Shown here piece by piece: positions 26,149 through 33,483 of a stretch of 33,491 bases of DNA. Source of the DNA: CAYLKS01 sp964384205 [NCBI: uncultured bacterium]. Lineage in GTDB: Bacteria; JAGOEH01. Both the position numbers and the translations under genes were made by a program. The notes under the pieces were generated by a model. The model did no database searches and had not been told where the DNA came from. It worked only from the letters and a program-made list of their open reading frames with translations. The stretch spans positions 1 to 33,491 of the forward strand of contig CAYLKS010000035.1 in assembly GCA_964384205.1 (NCBI GenBank), written 5' to 3'. Numbering within the stretch: position 1 is the stretch's first letter; each line of letters opens with the position of its first letter.

Positions 26149-27546
26149 ATGAAAAAAGTTATAATTCTTATTGGCATTAGTCTTTTCTTTTTGATATCAA
26201 AAACTTTCGCTTGCTTTTCAATTATTGTAGGTAAAAATGCTTCTAAAACAGGTAAAGTAATTGTGGCACATAATGAAGATGATTCTCCAATGAAAAATTT
26301 AAATATCTTTTACGCAGGTAATATAGATAAGCCCACAGAAATAACATTATATTCTAATGAAAAAATTTTCCTAAAACCTCCAATTTATAAAATATTATGG
26401 TTTAATCTTGAAGGATTTTTATTTTCTGATTCTTATATTAATGAAAATGGAGTAGTTGTTTTTTCTGATGCTTGTAATTCAATTTTTAAGTCTGAAAAAG
26501 CTAAAGAAAAAGGTATAACTTATTATCTTAGACGCCTCATAGCATTGAAAGCTAAAAATGCAAGAGAAGGTGTTAAGATTGCTGCAAAATATATTGACAA
26601 ATTTGGATATTCTTCATCTGGAAGAACTTATATCATAGCAGATGAAAATGAAGGCTGGATGTTGGCTGTTGCTGCTGGCAAATATTGGGTTGCAGCAAGA
26701 GTGCCCGATGATGCAGTTGCTACTATTCCAAATTTTTATACTATTCGAGAAGTGAATATTAGTGATACTTCAAATTATTATATATCCGATGCGGTTTTAC
26801 AATATGTTAAATCTAAAAAATTGATCAAAAATGGTAGCTTTGATTTTGCTACTATATTCGCTGATAAAAATAGCTTAAATCATCCTGGAAATATATATAG
26901 GCAATGGGGAGCATTTTATCTATTATCAGATTTAAAATTAAAACCAAATGATAGATTCCCTTTTTGTTTTAAGCCAGAACAAAAAGTAAGTATTGAGGAC
27001 TTGAAAAAAGTTTTACGTTATCATTATGAAGATACAAAATATGATTTATCAGAAAATTACAAAATATCACCAAATAAAACTAAAATCAGAACTATATGCA
27101 CTGAAGCAACTGTTTATTCTCTTATTGTAGAACCTAATAAAAACAATACTTTGATCTGGTTTTCTCCAATATCTCCAGATTTATCACCTTACATTCCAAT
27201 ATTTTGGGGAATTGACAAAATTGATGCGGCTTTTTATTCAAAACATTTTGATGATGAAACAAAAACAATTAAATTCCAATTTGATAGCACAAATACAAAA
27301 AAATCTTATAATATTTTTAATGAATTTAATAAATTCAGGAATCTTGCAAATGATAATTATTTTAAAGTATATAAGGATATTACAAAATTCATTGAAAATA
27401 ATGAAAAAGAAAATATGCTATTAATAAAAAATGTCAATACCCCATATTTAAAAAGACAATTGTTTGAAGCAAATATTTTTGAATATTTCTCTTTTATTAC
27501 CAATTTAATGAACTCAAATATGATTAAAAATGGAAGGTCGAAATGA
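26149..27546 (+). CDS. Secreted Ntn-hydrolase, peptidase C69-like
   Basis: A 465-residue exported protein. Cleavage of the signal peptide (residues 1-21, ending TFA) would expose C22 as the new N-terminus, followed by FSIIVGKNASKTGKVIVAHN and EDD. This is the arrangement of Ntn hydrolases of the C69/PF03577-like type, where the N-terminal Cys is the nucleophile. YINENGVVVFSDACNS near residue 99 is a second family-like motif. I prefer ATG 26149 to 26140 because it begins the signal peptide and has AAGGATGGGG just before it. Substrate is unknown: dipeptides or N-acyl compounds are possible. It is coupled by a 4-base overlap to the fucosidase. Compared with resident + strand genes it has more A and C at silent positions. 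Confidence 0.78.
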   Translation: MKKVIILIGISLFFLISKTFACFSIIVGKNASKTGKVIVAHNEDDSPMKNLNIFYAGNIDKPTEITLYSNEKIFLKPPIYKILWFNLEGFLFSDSYINENGVVVFSDACNSIFKSEKAKEKGITYYLRRLIALKAKNAREGVKIAAKYIDKFGYSSSGRTYIIADENEGWMLAVAAGKYWVAARVPDDAVATIPNFYTIREVNISDTSNYYISDAVLQYVKSKKLIKNGSFDFATIFADKNSLNHPGNIYRQWGAFYLLSDLKLKPNDRFPFCFKPEQKVSIEDLKKVLRYHYEDTKYDLSENYKISPNKTKIRTICTEATVYSLIVEPNKNNTLIWFSPISPDLSPYIPIFWGIDKIDAAFYSKHFDDETKTIKFQFDSTNTKKSYNIFNEFNKFRNLANDNYFKVYKDITKFIENNEKENMLLIKNVNTPYLKRQLFEANIFEYFSFITNLMNSNMIKNGRSK

Positions 27547-28913
27547 AAAAATTTGTGATTTTTTTTATTATATTATTAACATTTTTAATTTATTCTAATG
27601 GGGAAAATATCAAATATTATCCCGAAAAAGATAGTATTGTAGCTAAAAAAATTGAAGAATGGCGCGGATTAAAATTTGGTTTATTGATGCATTGGGGGCC
27701 ATATTCACAATGGGGTATTGTCGAATCATGGTCAATATGTGCAGAAGATGAACCATGGTGTAAAAGAAAAATAGATAATTACGAAGAATATAAAAGAATG
27801 TATGAAAATTTAAAATACTATTTCAATCCGGTAAGATTCAATCCTGAAAAATGGGCTAAAGCGGCAAAAGATGCTGGTATGAAATATGTTATTTTTACTA
27901 CAAAACATCACGATGGTTTTTGTATGTTTGATACAAAATATACTGATTATAAAATAACATCAAAAGACTGCCCTTTTAGTGTTAACCCAAAAGCTAATAT
28001 TACAAAAGAAATTTTTAATGCTTTTAGAAAAGAAGGCCTATGGGTAGGAGCATATTTTTCAAAACCAGATTGGCACTGTGATTATTATTGGTGGAGAAAT
28101 TTTGCCACACCTGATAGAAATGTTAATTATGATATAAAAAAATATCCAGAAAGATGGGAAAAATTTATTGAATATACCCATAATCAAATTACTGAGCTTA
28201 TGTCCAATTATGGAAAAGTTGATATACTCTGGCTTGATGGAGGATGGGTTAATGCTGGAAATAAAAATCAAGATATTAAATTAGGCGAACTAGTGAAACA
28301 AATCAGAAAATTACAACCAGGACTTATAGTTGTTGATAGAGCAGTGCCCGGTCTATATCAGAATTATTTAACACCTGAAAACACTATCCCCAAAGATCCT
28401 ATAAAATATCCATGGGAATCCTGTATTATTGCAGGCGGCGGTTGGTCATGGGTACCAAATGCTAAATATAAAACCACTGAAGAAGTTATTGCTATTTTAG
28501 CAGAAATTGTTGCAAAAGGTGGAAATCTTCTATTAAATATTGCTCCTGGACCTGATGGAGATTGGGATAGTGATGCCTACAATCTTCTACAAAATATAGG
28601 AAATTGGATGAAAATAAATTCTGAAGCTATTTACAATACAAAACCATATAAATTTTATAAATATGAAAATTTTTTCTTTACTCAAAAAGAAAATTGCTTA
28701 TACGCAATACATCCTGCAAAAAATAAAAAATTTTCTTCTAATATAAAAATCAGCTCTAAAATTATTAATAAATTTAGACAAATCTATTTATTAGGATATC
28801 AACAACCTCTTATATGGAAAAAAAATAAAAAAAATATAATAATTGAATTGCCAGCTAATATTTTAAAACATGAACCTTTTACCTATGGTTATGTTCTAAA
28901 ATTTTTAAAATAA
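27543..28913 (+). CDS. Exported alpha-L-fucosidase, GH29
   Basis: A glycoside hydrolase that releases terminal alpha-L-fucose from glycans. The 456-residue protein starts with a signal peptide (about 1-20). GH29 motifs: FGLLMHWGPYSQWG (residues 45-58), YVIFTTKHHDGFCMFDTKYT (H122, H123, D124), and DILWLDGGW with D232 as the expected nucleophile. The PWESCIIAGGGWSW segment is where GH29 enzymes carry their WE-C-x8-W element. A C-terminal beta domain of about 90 residues ends the protein. ATG 27543 overlaps the C69-like gene stop (ATGA) behind a GGAAGG site. It converges with the signalling operon, with 10 bases between the stops. Related fuconate or fucose catabolic genes are not seen here. Confidence 0.93.
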   Translation: MKKFVIFFIILLTFLIYSNGENIKYYPEKDSIVAKKIEEWRGLKFGLLMHWGPYSQWGIVESWSICAEDEPWCKRKIDNYEEYKRMYENLKYYFNPVRFNPEKWAKAAKDAGMKYVIFTTKHHDGFCMFDTKYTDYKITSKDCPFSVNPKANITKEIFNAFRKEGLWVGAYFSKPDWHCDYYWWRNFATPDRNVNYDIKKYPERWEKFIEYTHNQITELMSNYGKVDILWLDGGWVNAGNKNQDIKLGELVKQIRKLQPGLIVVDRAVPGLYQNYLTPENTIPKDPIKYPWESCIIAGGGWSWVPNAKYKTTEEVIAILAEIVAKGGNLLLNIAPGPDGDWDSDAYNLLQNIGNWMKINSEAIYNTKPYKFYKYENFFFTQKENCLYAIHPAKNKKFSSNIKISSKIINKFRQIYLLGYQQPLIWKKNKKNIIIELPANILKHEPFTYGYVLKFLK

Positions 28914-28923
28914 AAACTATAAC

Positions 28924-29598
28924 CTATTGATTATCTTTATCTAACAGCTTATTCTTCTTTATTAAATTTTTTATATAGGTGGTCTTTTTTATAATTTCAT
29001 CTATTTGTTGAAGCATTTTATTTGTAATTGGCAATAAAACACCATTATTAATAAGTCTTAACTTTTTATTAATTTTAATTGAATTTTCCAAAAATATTTC
29101 CAAATCTTTATCAAATAGCTCATTTACATTTTCTACAACTTCCCTAAACTGTTCATTCTGTTTTTTCAAATGTTGTACTTCTATAAGAAGATGAGATCTG
29201 CCAATCAATATCTTATGATAGTTTATTGCATTAAGTAGAATTGGTAAAAAATTCTCTTCATACTTCCAGGGCTTGGTGAGAAAATGATATATTTTACCTG
29301 TATTAAGGGCAGACAATACTGTAGTCAACTCCGCAAATCCTGATAATACTATTCTAACAGTTAAAGGATAGTTTTCCATAACTATTTTTAAAAACTCTAA
29401 TCCATACATTTCAGGCATTTTTAGATCGCTTACCACAACTGCCATATCTGGATTTTCCTCTAATATTTTTAATGCATCAGAAACAGAACTTGCAAAAAAT
29501 TGAGAGAAAGGTTCTCTTATCAAAGCTCTTTTCAGAGAAGAAAGGATATTTTCTTCATCATCTACAAATAAAACTTTATCTTTTTTAGTTATATTCAT
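28924..29598 (-). CDS. Response regulator: REC domain with helical C-terminal extension
   Basis: A 224-residue cytoplasmic protein. The N-terminal receiver domain has the acidic pair in LFVDDEEN (D13, D14), the phosphorylation site D58 in VVVSDLKMPEM, the switch serine S86 in VLSG and K109 in LTKPW. From about residue 120 there is a helical, charged, coiled-coil-like extension with no DNA-binding or catalytic domain that I recognise. The receiver is close in kind to that of the adjacent REC-HDOD protein (same FLTKPW/YIAKPW end), so the two may have arisen by duplication. It is the last gene of the operon, overlapping the upstream stop by 4 bases. Confidence 0.88.
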   Translation of the reverse strand: MNITKKDKVLFVDDEENILSSLKRALIREPFSQFFASSVSDALKILEENPDMAVVVSDLKMPEMYGLEFLKIVMENYPLTVRIVLSGFAELTTVLSALNTGKIYHFLTKPWKYEENFLPILLNAINYHKILIGRSHLLIEVQHLKKQNEQFREVVENVNELFDKDLEIFLENSIKINKKLRLINNGVLLPITNKMLQQIDEIIKKTTYIKNLIKKNKLLDKDNQ

Positions 29599-30779
29599 AC
29601 ACTATTAATCTCTTTTATAGATTTAATCACATTTAAATAGTCTTCTTTTTCTATAAACGAAGGTTTTATTTCTGAGAGAAGTTTAGAATCTTTATGTTCA
29701 ATTGCTGATATTACTGAATCTGTTATATTTAATAAATAACCAATTTCCTTATACTCATCATCAAGTTTATCAGGATTATTATAATTTAATGCTATTTGAA
29801 AAAATAACTCAGGAAAATTCCATAAATGAAGAAAATAACAACCAATTGTTCTATGATTTACACTTTCCATTTTTAATTCTTCTTCTGCTTTATAAAAAAG
29901 ATAGCCATTTTTATTATTAAGATGTTTTTCTATTTTCTCATATTGCTCTGACAATAATGACAACATTAGTAATTTACCAATTGAAAATAATAATCCCAAT
30001 GAAGAAAATTTTATAGGAATCCTTTTATTATTTTTTAACATATAAAGCAGTTGAACACAAATATTACTTCTTTTGAAGCCAATGAAAAGTCTTTCCATAT
30101 AGGAAGTTAAAGACGTGCTAATTTTTATATTATTTTTAATTGAAAATAAAAAAACAATATTTTTAAGATTTTCCAATCCAATTCGTAATACTGCTTTTTC
30201 TAAATCATAAATTTCTGTAACACCATAAAAAGCAGAATTTGCCACCTGTAAAACTTTTGAGGCTATAGAAGGATCTTTTTCTATTAGTTTTACAATATCT
30301 TTTATACCTGCTTCATTGGCAATAGCATCCACTACATTATGGTAAATTTTAGGTAAAGTAGGCAAATGTTCTATTTTATTTATTTGGGTAATTAATTCGT
30401 CATTATTTATGATTTCTTTCAATCGCAAAATATTATATATCTTTTTCAATAATAAATCGCTTTCCCATGGCTTTGCAATATATGCTAAAGCGATCCCGGA
30501 AATTAAAGAATTTGAAACTGTTACCTCATCTATATAGCCGCTTAATATTATTCTATACACAGATGGGTATAATTTTTTGACCTTTTTTAGAAAAGTAATA
30601 CCATCCATTTCTGGCATTTTATAATCTGAAATTACTATATCTATTTTATTTTTTTCTAAAATATTAAACGCCTCAATAGGACTCGAACTAATAATGGTAT
30701 TAAAACTTTCATTAAAAAAAGTTCTTTTAAATGAATTTAAAATATTTTTTTCATCATCTACTATAAGAACATTAGCCAT
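29595..30779 (-). CDS. Response regulator with REC and HDOD domains
   Basis: A 394-residue protein. REC domain: VLIVDDEKN at the start, phosphorylation site D52 in ISDYKMPEMDG, and K103 in IAKPWE. A helical linker leads to an HDOD domain at about 137-340 with the typical beginning LPTLPKIYHNVVDAI and the stretch KDPSIASKVLQVANSAFYG. HDOD domains resemble HD phosphohydrolases but lack the catalytic HD pair and act in protein-protein or nucleotide-second-messenger signalling. Partner kinase is almost certainly the upstream sensor, 8 bases away. A weak AAGAAAG serves as ribosome binding site. Confidence 0.9.
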   Translation of the reverse strand: MANVLIVDDEKNILNSFKRTFFNESFNTIISSSPIEAFNILEKNKIDIVISDYKMPEMDGITFLKKVKKLYPSVYRIILSGYIDEVTVSNSLISGIALAYIAKPWESDLLLKKIYNILRLKEIINNDELITQINKIEHLPTLPKIYHNVVDAIANEAGIKDIVKLIEKDPSIASKVLQVANSAFYGVTEIYDLEKAVLRIGLENLKNIVFLFSIKNNIKISTSLTSYMERLFIGFKRSNICVQLLYMLKNNKRIPIKFSSLGLLFSIGKLLMLSLLSEQYEKIEKHLNNKNGYLFYKAEEELKMESVNHRTIGCYFLHLWNFPELFFQIALNYNNPDKLDDEYKEIGYLLNITDSVISAIEHKDSKLLSEIKPSFIEKEDYLNVIKSIKEINSV

Positions 30780-30787
30780 AATTATTT

Positions 30788-32770
30788 TTACTTTCTTTTT
30801 ATTGGTAATTTAATAATAAAAGTTGTTCCTTTCCCCACTTCACTTCTACAAATTAATTCACCATTATGTTTATTAACAACAATATCATAGGAAATACTCA
30901 ATCCAAGCCCTGTTCCTTCTCCTGCTTTTTTTGTGGTAAAAAAAGGGTTAAAAATTTTTGATTTAATCTCTTCTGGCATACCAGGGCCATCATCGGATAT
31001 TTCACAATATACATATTGCTCATCAGCATAAGTTTTTATTTTTATTATACCTTTATCTTTTCTATTTTGTGATTTAATTGCATGAACTGCATTTATAATA
31101 ATATTCAAAAATACCTGATTTATTTGATTAGGGATACATTCGGCTTGTGGCAAATCTTCTTCATATTCCTTTCTTATCTCTGCATGATATTTAATATTAT
31201 TATATGCAACAGTAATAGTACTATCCAACCCTTCTCTAATATCATATTGCTTAAATTTCTCCTCTAAATCTATTCTCGAGAATTTTCGTAAATTAGAAAC
31301 TATATCTACGACTCTATCAATCCCTTCTTCTGATTCCTTAAATAAATTATCTATATCTTCCATTATAAAATTAATATTAAATTCTTCTCTCTTGTCTTCT
31401 AAATTTTTATCATAGTCAGATATTTTTATATTTTCTTCTAAAAAATCTATATATTGTTTTAAATAGGAAAAATATTTTTTTAAAGTATTAAAATTATTAG
31501 AAATAAAACCAATAGGGTTATTAAGTTCATGTGCTATACCAGCAGATAATTCTCCTATTGAAGCTAATCTTTCTCTTTGGACTAACTGCAGTTGAGCTTT
31601 TTCTAATTTTTTTTGCTCATATTTTAGTTTGTCCTGAATTAATTTTTCTTCTGTTATATCATTAAAAATAAATAAAATATGTGTTGTCCTCCCATCTAAT
31701 GTTTCTATTAATTTTATCTTGCACTTATAAAAATTCATATCTTTTTTAATAAGAAAAGTATCTTTTTTATCTGCTTGAAAGCTTTTTATAATATATTTTA
31801 TAATTTCAAATATTTTTTCACTTCTATCTAATGATTTTATTTTGTGATTCCCATCCTTAATATCAAAGAATTTAACAAATCTTTTATTATAAAAATCTAT
31901 TTTAAAATCCCTATCTATAATTAAATAAGCATTATAACTGTTTTCTAATGCCTTAGTAATTATTCTTAACGAATCATATATTTTCGCCTTCTCCTCAATA
32001 AAATAAAAAATATGCAAGAAACCTATTAAATTATCATTTTTATTGCAAATCTTATGAATATTATGTAGATAAAATTTTTCATCTTCATCAGAATTTCCAG
32101 ATACATTAACTCTATCAATCTCTTCTATAAAATCATCATTAATAGATAATAAAAATTTTTCTTTATTAATAATATTTTTAATAAAAATTTTTCTTTTGTT
32201 CCTATCATTTAATAAAAAAGCAAATTCTTTTTTAAATTTTCTATTAAATTGAAAAATATCCTTCTTTAACAAATGAATACAAATATTGAGATTCAAAGAA
32301 TCAAAAATAATATTATAATAATTTCTTACATTTCTAACTAATTCCTCCTCTTCAAAAAAATTATTCAACATATATGAAAAAATAACATAACTCTTCAATA
32401 AAAATTTTAATTCTGAATATGGCATATTATCTTGTTCAAAAAAAATAAAATTGTTACATCCTTGCATATTAAAAAATATAAAAATTTTTAAATTTCTATT
32501 CTGGTCTATATCAATATATTGTTTTACAATTTTAAATAATATATGATCACTCTGCTTACTATAATCAAAAACTAAAATATTTTTATAAGACAATGGAATT
32601 TCTTCTTTTATTGTTATATATTTTTCAAAAAAATACTCAACAATATTTTTAGATTTTTCCAATGCTTTTAAGTTTATAAAAACCTCCATTTTTCCTTTAT
32701 TAAAACAAGAATTTCTAATTAATCTAATAAAATTTTTATTACTTAAAATAAAAGAACCTTTATTTATCAT
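30788..32770 (-). CDS. Soluble PAS sensor histidine kinase
   Basis: A 660-residue kinase without membrane segments, so it senses a cytoplasmic signal. Residues 1-250 are a divergent, Phe/Ile/Asn-rich region that I do not recognise. A PAS domain follows at about 265-375 (LENSYNAYLIIDRDFKIDFY), then a coiled linker (EKLIQDKLKYEQKKLEKAQL), the HisKA helix with phospho-acceptor H414 in AGIAHELNNPIGF, and the HATPase domain (about 535-658) with NIIINAVHA, SDDGPGMP, FFTTKKAGEGTGLGLS and the end GTTFIIKLP. All kinase motifs are intact. It heads the operon with the REC-HDOD and REC genes and has a strong promoter. Start ATG 32770 is preceded by AGGGG. Confidence 0.92.
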   Translation of the reverse strand: MINKGSFILSNKNFIRLIRNSCFNKGKMEVFINLKALEKSKNIVEYFFEKYITIKEEIPLSYKNILVFDYSKQSDHILFKIVKQYIDIDQNRNLKIFIFFNMQGCNNFIFFEQDNMPYSELKFLLKSYVIFSYMLNNFFEEEELVRNVRNYYNIIFDSLNLNICIHLLKKDIFQFNRKFKKEFAFLLNDRNKRKIFIKNIINKEKFLLSINDDFIEEIDRVNVSGNSDEDEKFYLHNIHKICNKNDNLIGFLHIFYFIEEKAKIYDSLRIITKALENSYNAYLIIDRDFKIDFYNKRFVKFFDIKDGNHKIKSLDRSEKIFEIIKYIIKSFQADKKDTFLIKKDMNFYKCKIKLIETLDGRTTHILFIFNDITEEKLIQDKLKYEQKKLEKAQLQLVQRERLASIGELSAGIAHELNNPIGFISNNFNTLKKYFSYLKQYIDFLEENIKISDYDKNLEDKREEFNINFIMEDIDNLFKESEEGIDRVVDIVSNLRKFSRIDLEEKFKQYDIREGLDSTITVAYNNIKYHAEIRKEYEEDLPQAECIPNQINQVFLNIIINAVHAIKSQNRKDKGIIKIKTYADEQYVYCEISDDGPGMPEEIKSKIFNPFFTTKKAGEGTGLGLSISYDIVVNKHNGELICRSEVGKGTTFIIKLPIKRK

Positions 32771-32801
32771 AAAACACCCCTAAGAATATTAATCTAATTT
32801 T

Positions 32802-32829
32802 ATTATATGTTATTTTTGATAATTGTCAA
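32802..32829 (-). promoter_or_regulatory. Consensus sigma70 promoter of the signalling operon
   Basis: On the - strand a perfect TTGACA (32829-32824), 16-base spacer, and a perfect TATAAT (32807-32802). Transcription would start near 32795, leaving a leader of about 25 bases before the kinase ATG at 32770. This is the best promoter in the window. Confidence 0.75.
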
Positions 32830-32851
32830 GTATTTAATTTTATAAGGGGGG

Positions 32852-32896
32852 AGTTCTCGGGGAGGGCTACCCGAGAACTAACAGAGGGGAGTCTGT
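32852..32896. repeat. Two adjacent GC-rich inverted repeats
   Basis: First hairpin: 10-bp perfect arms AGTTCTCGGG (32852-32861) and CCCGAGAACT (32870-32879) around the 8-base GAGGGCTA. Second: 5-bp arms ACAGA (32881-32885) and TCTGT (32892-32896) around GGGGAG. The G-rich character is exceptional for this AT-rich DNA. Neither is followed by a T run on either strand, so they do not look like intrinsic terminators. They lie just upstream of the signalling operon's promoter, so that operon would not transcribe them. Confidence 0.7.
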
Positions 32897-32947
32897 AATT
32901 AAAAGAATTATTTCACTATTAATATTATATATAACTTATTGAATAAT

Positions 32948-32977
32948 AATTAATAACAAATATATTTGTTATTAATT
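32948..32977. repeat. Perfect 30-bp palindrome without loop
   Basis: Arms AATTAATAACAAATA (32948-32962) and its exact reverse complement (32963-32977) meet with no spacer. The arms contain one C and one G only. A loopless palindrome suits a dimeric protein's operator or a cruciform more than a terminator. Confidence 0.75.
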
Positions 32978-33046
32978 TAACTAATATATAATAAATATTT
33001 TTTATTTTTTCAAATAAAATTTTTTTATTTTTTTAAAATGAAAAAC

Positions 33047-33071
33047 ATATATTTTTTCAAAAAAAATATAT
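33047..33071. repeat. 11-bp A-T hairpin with CAA loop
   Basis: Arms ATATATTTTTT (33047-33057) and AAAAAATATAT (33061-33071) around CAA. In such AT-rich sequence a hairpin of this length is less surprising than the 30-bp palindrome. Confidence 0.5.
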
Positions 33072-33093
33072 CAAAAAAAAACTTGGGAAAAAA

Positions 33094-33108
33094 GGGATAT
33101 GATATCCC
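33094..33108 (-). terminator. Palindrome at the repeat junction, terminator-like on the - strand
   Basis: GGGATAT-G-ATATCCC is a perfect 7-bp inverted repeat about one base. Read on the - strand it can form GGGAT-ATCAT-ATCCC followed by TTTTTT, as in an intrinsic terminator. It ends four bases before the homology to the isomerase gene resumes (33112). Confidence 0.4.
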
Positions 33109-33111
33109 CTT

Positions 33112-33210
33112 GAATTAAAAAAACTATTGCCTTTAGAAATGCCTAAAGAGAGTAGCTTATTTCGTGCAAGTTTTATACATGATAGAGAAAGTTTGAATAA
33201 ATTTTTTTGA
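33112..33210 (+). pseudogene. 3' fragment of an isomerase/epimerase-like gene, duplicate of 25757-25843
   Basis: The last 29 codons including the stop of a second copy of the TIM-barrel gene at 25100. It is still in frame and reads KKLLPLEMPKESSLFRASFI then HDRESLNKFF and TGA at 33208-33210. Four residues differ from the complete gene in the last 28 (T to P, T to M, H to R, T to A) and six or more changes are silent. There is no upstream part and no start or ribosome binding site, so it cannot be a functional gene. Homology with the full gene becomes unclear before 33124. Confidence 0.88.
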
Positions 33211-33230
33211 TTATTGGGTATAGTTATAAT

Positions 33231-33255
33231 AAAGTTATCCACAAAGTATTCACAA
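33231..33255 (+). promoter_or_regulatory. DnaA-box pair, first 25-bp element
   Basis: TTATCCACA at 33235-33243 is a perfect consensus DnaA box. GTATTCACA at 33246-33254 matches eight of nine positions of TTATNCACA. Start-to-start distance is 11 bases, about one helical turn, so both would face the same side. The whole 25-bp element differs from the second one (33413-33437) at one position. Confidence 0.65.
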
Positions 33256-33283
33256 AAAAAATTGTAATTATGCAAAAAAAGAC

Positions 33284-33312
33284 TTGACTTTTATAACTAT
33301 TTATTATTTAGA
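33284..33312 (+). promoter_or_regulatory. Possible promoter of a gene beyond the window end
   Basis: TTGACT (33284-33289), 17 bases, TTTAGA (33307-33312); TATTTA at 33305-33310 with a 15-base spacer is an alternative. It lies between the two DnaA-box elements and points to the right. The -10 is weak. Confidence 0.35.
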
Positions 33313-33412
33313 CTGTTAGATTAATTTATTGATAATTAATGGGTTATGCGTGCTATGTTTGTTTGGGTTGTTTATTAATTCTTTTTCATAGCACTATTTA
33401 TGCGAAAATAAC

Positions 33413-33437
33413 AAAGTTATCCACAAAATATTCACAA
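33413..33437 (+). promoter_or_regulatory. DnaA-box pair, second 25-bp element
   Basis: TTATCCACA at 33417-33425 followed 11 bases on by ATATTCACA at 33428-33436. Same order, orientation and phasing as the first element 182 bases to the left. Confidence 0.65.
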
Positions 33438-33483
33438 GTTTGTTAAGTATTGATAATTCAGTTTTAATAGGAGTTATTATTTA

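Larger units (their letters stand above)
32930..33090. other. Extremely AT-rich intergenic tract
   Basis: About 160 bases containing only a handful of G or C, with long A and T runs. It includes a 30-bp palindrome and an 11-bp A-T hairpin, listed separately. Composition of this kind is typical of easily unwound DNA (as in origins) and of strong UP-element or curved DNA. No coding potential that I would accept; a 72-codon - strand reading frame running through this tract is low-complexity and lacks a ribosome binding site. Confidence 0.7.
33124..33482 (+). repeat. Right copy of the direct repeat flanking the 25.9-33.1 kb block
   Basis: Contains the gene fragment (to 33210), a 35-base flank matching the left copy, a first 25-bp element (33231-33255), about 157 bases without a left counterpart, a second 25-bp element (33413-33437), and a tail to 33482 that again matches the left copy in register. 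The offset between copies is about 7.37 kb. Confidence 0.85.

Noticed and set aside
32852-32896. GC-rich hairpins as an intrinsic terminator or CRISPR repeat
   Set aside because: There is no T run on either side and no repeat-spacer periodicity.
25844-33123. Bracketed block as a classical transposon or prophage
   Set aside because: No transposase, integrase, phage gene or terminal inverted repeats could be found in it.
33057-33275. Minus-strand open frame of 72 codons
   Set aside because: It runs through the AT-rich tract and antisense to the isomerase fragment, has low complexity and no ribosome binding site.
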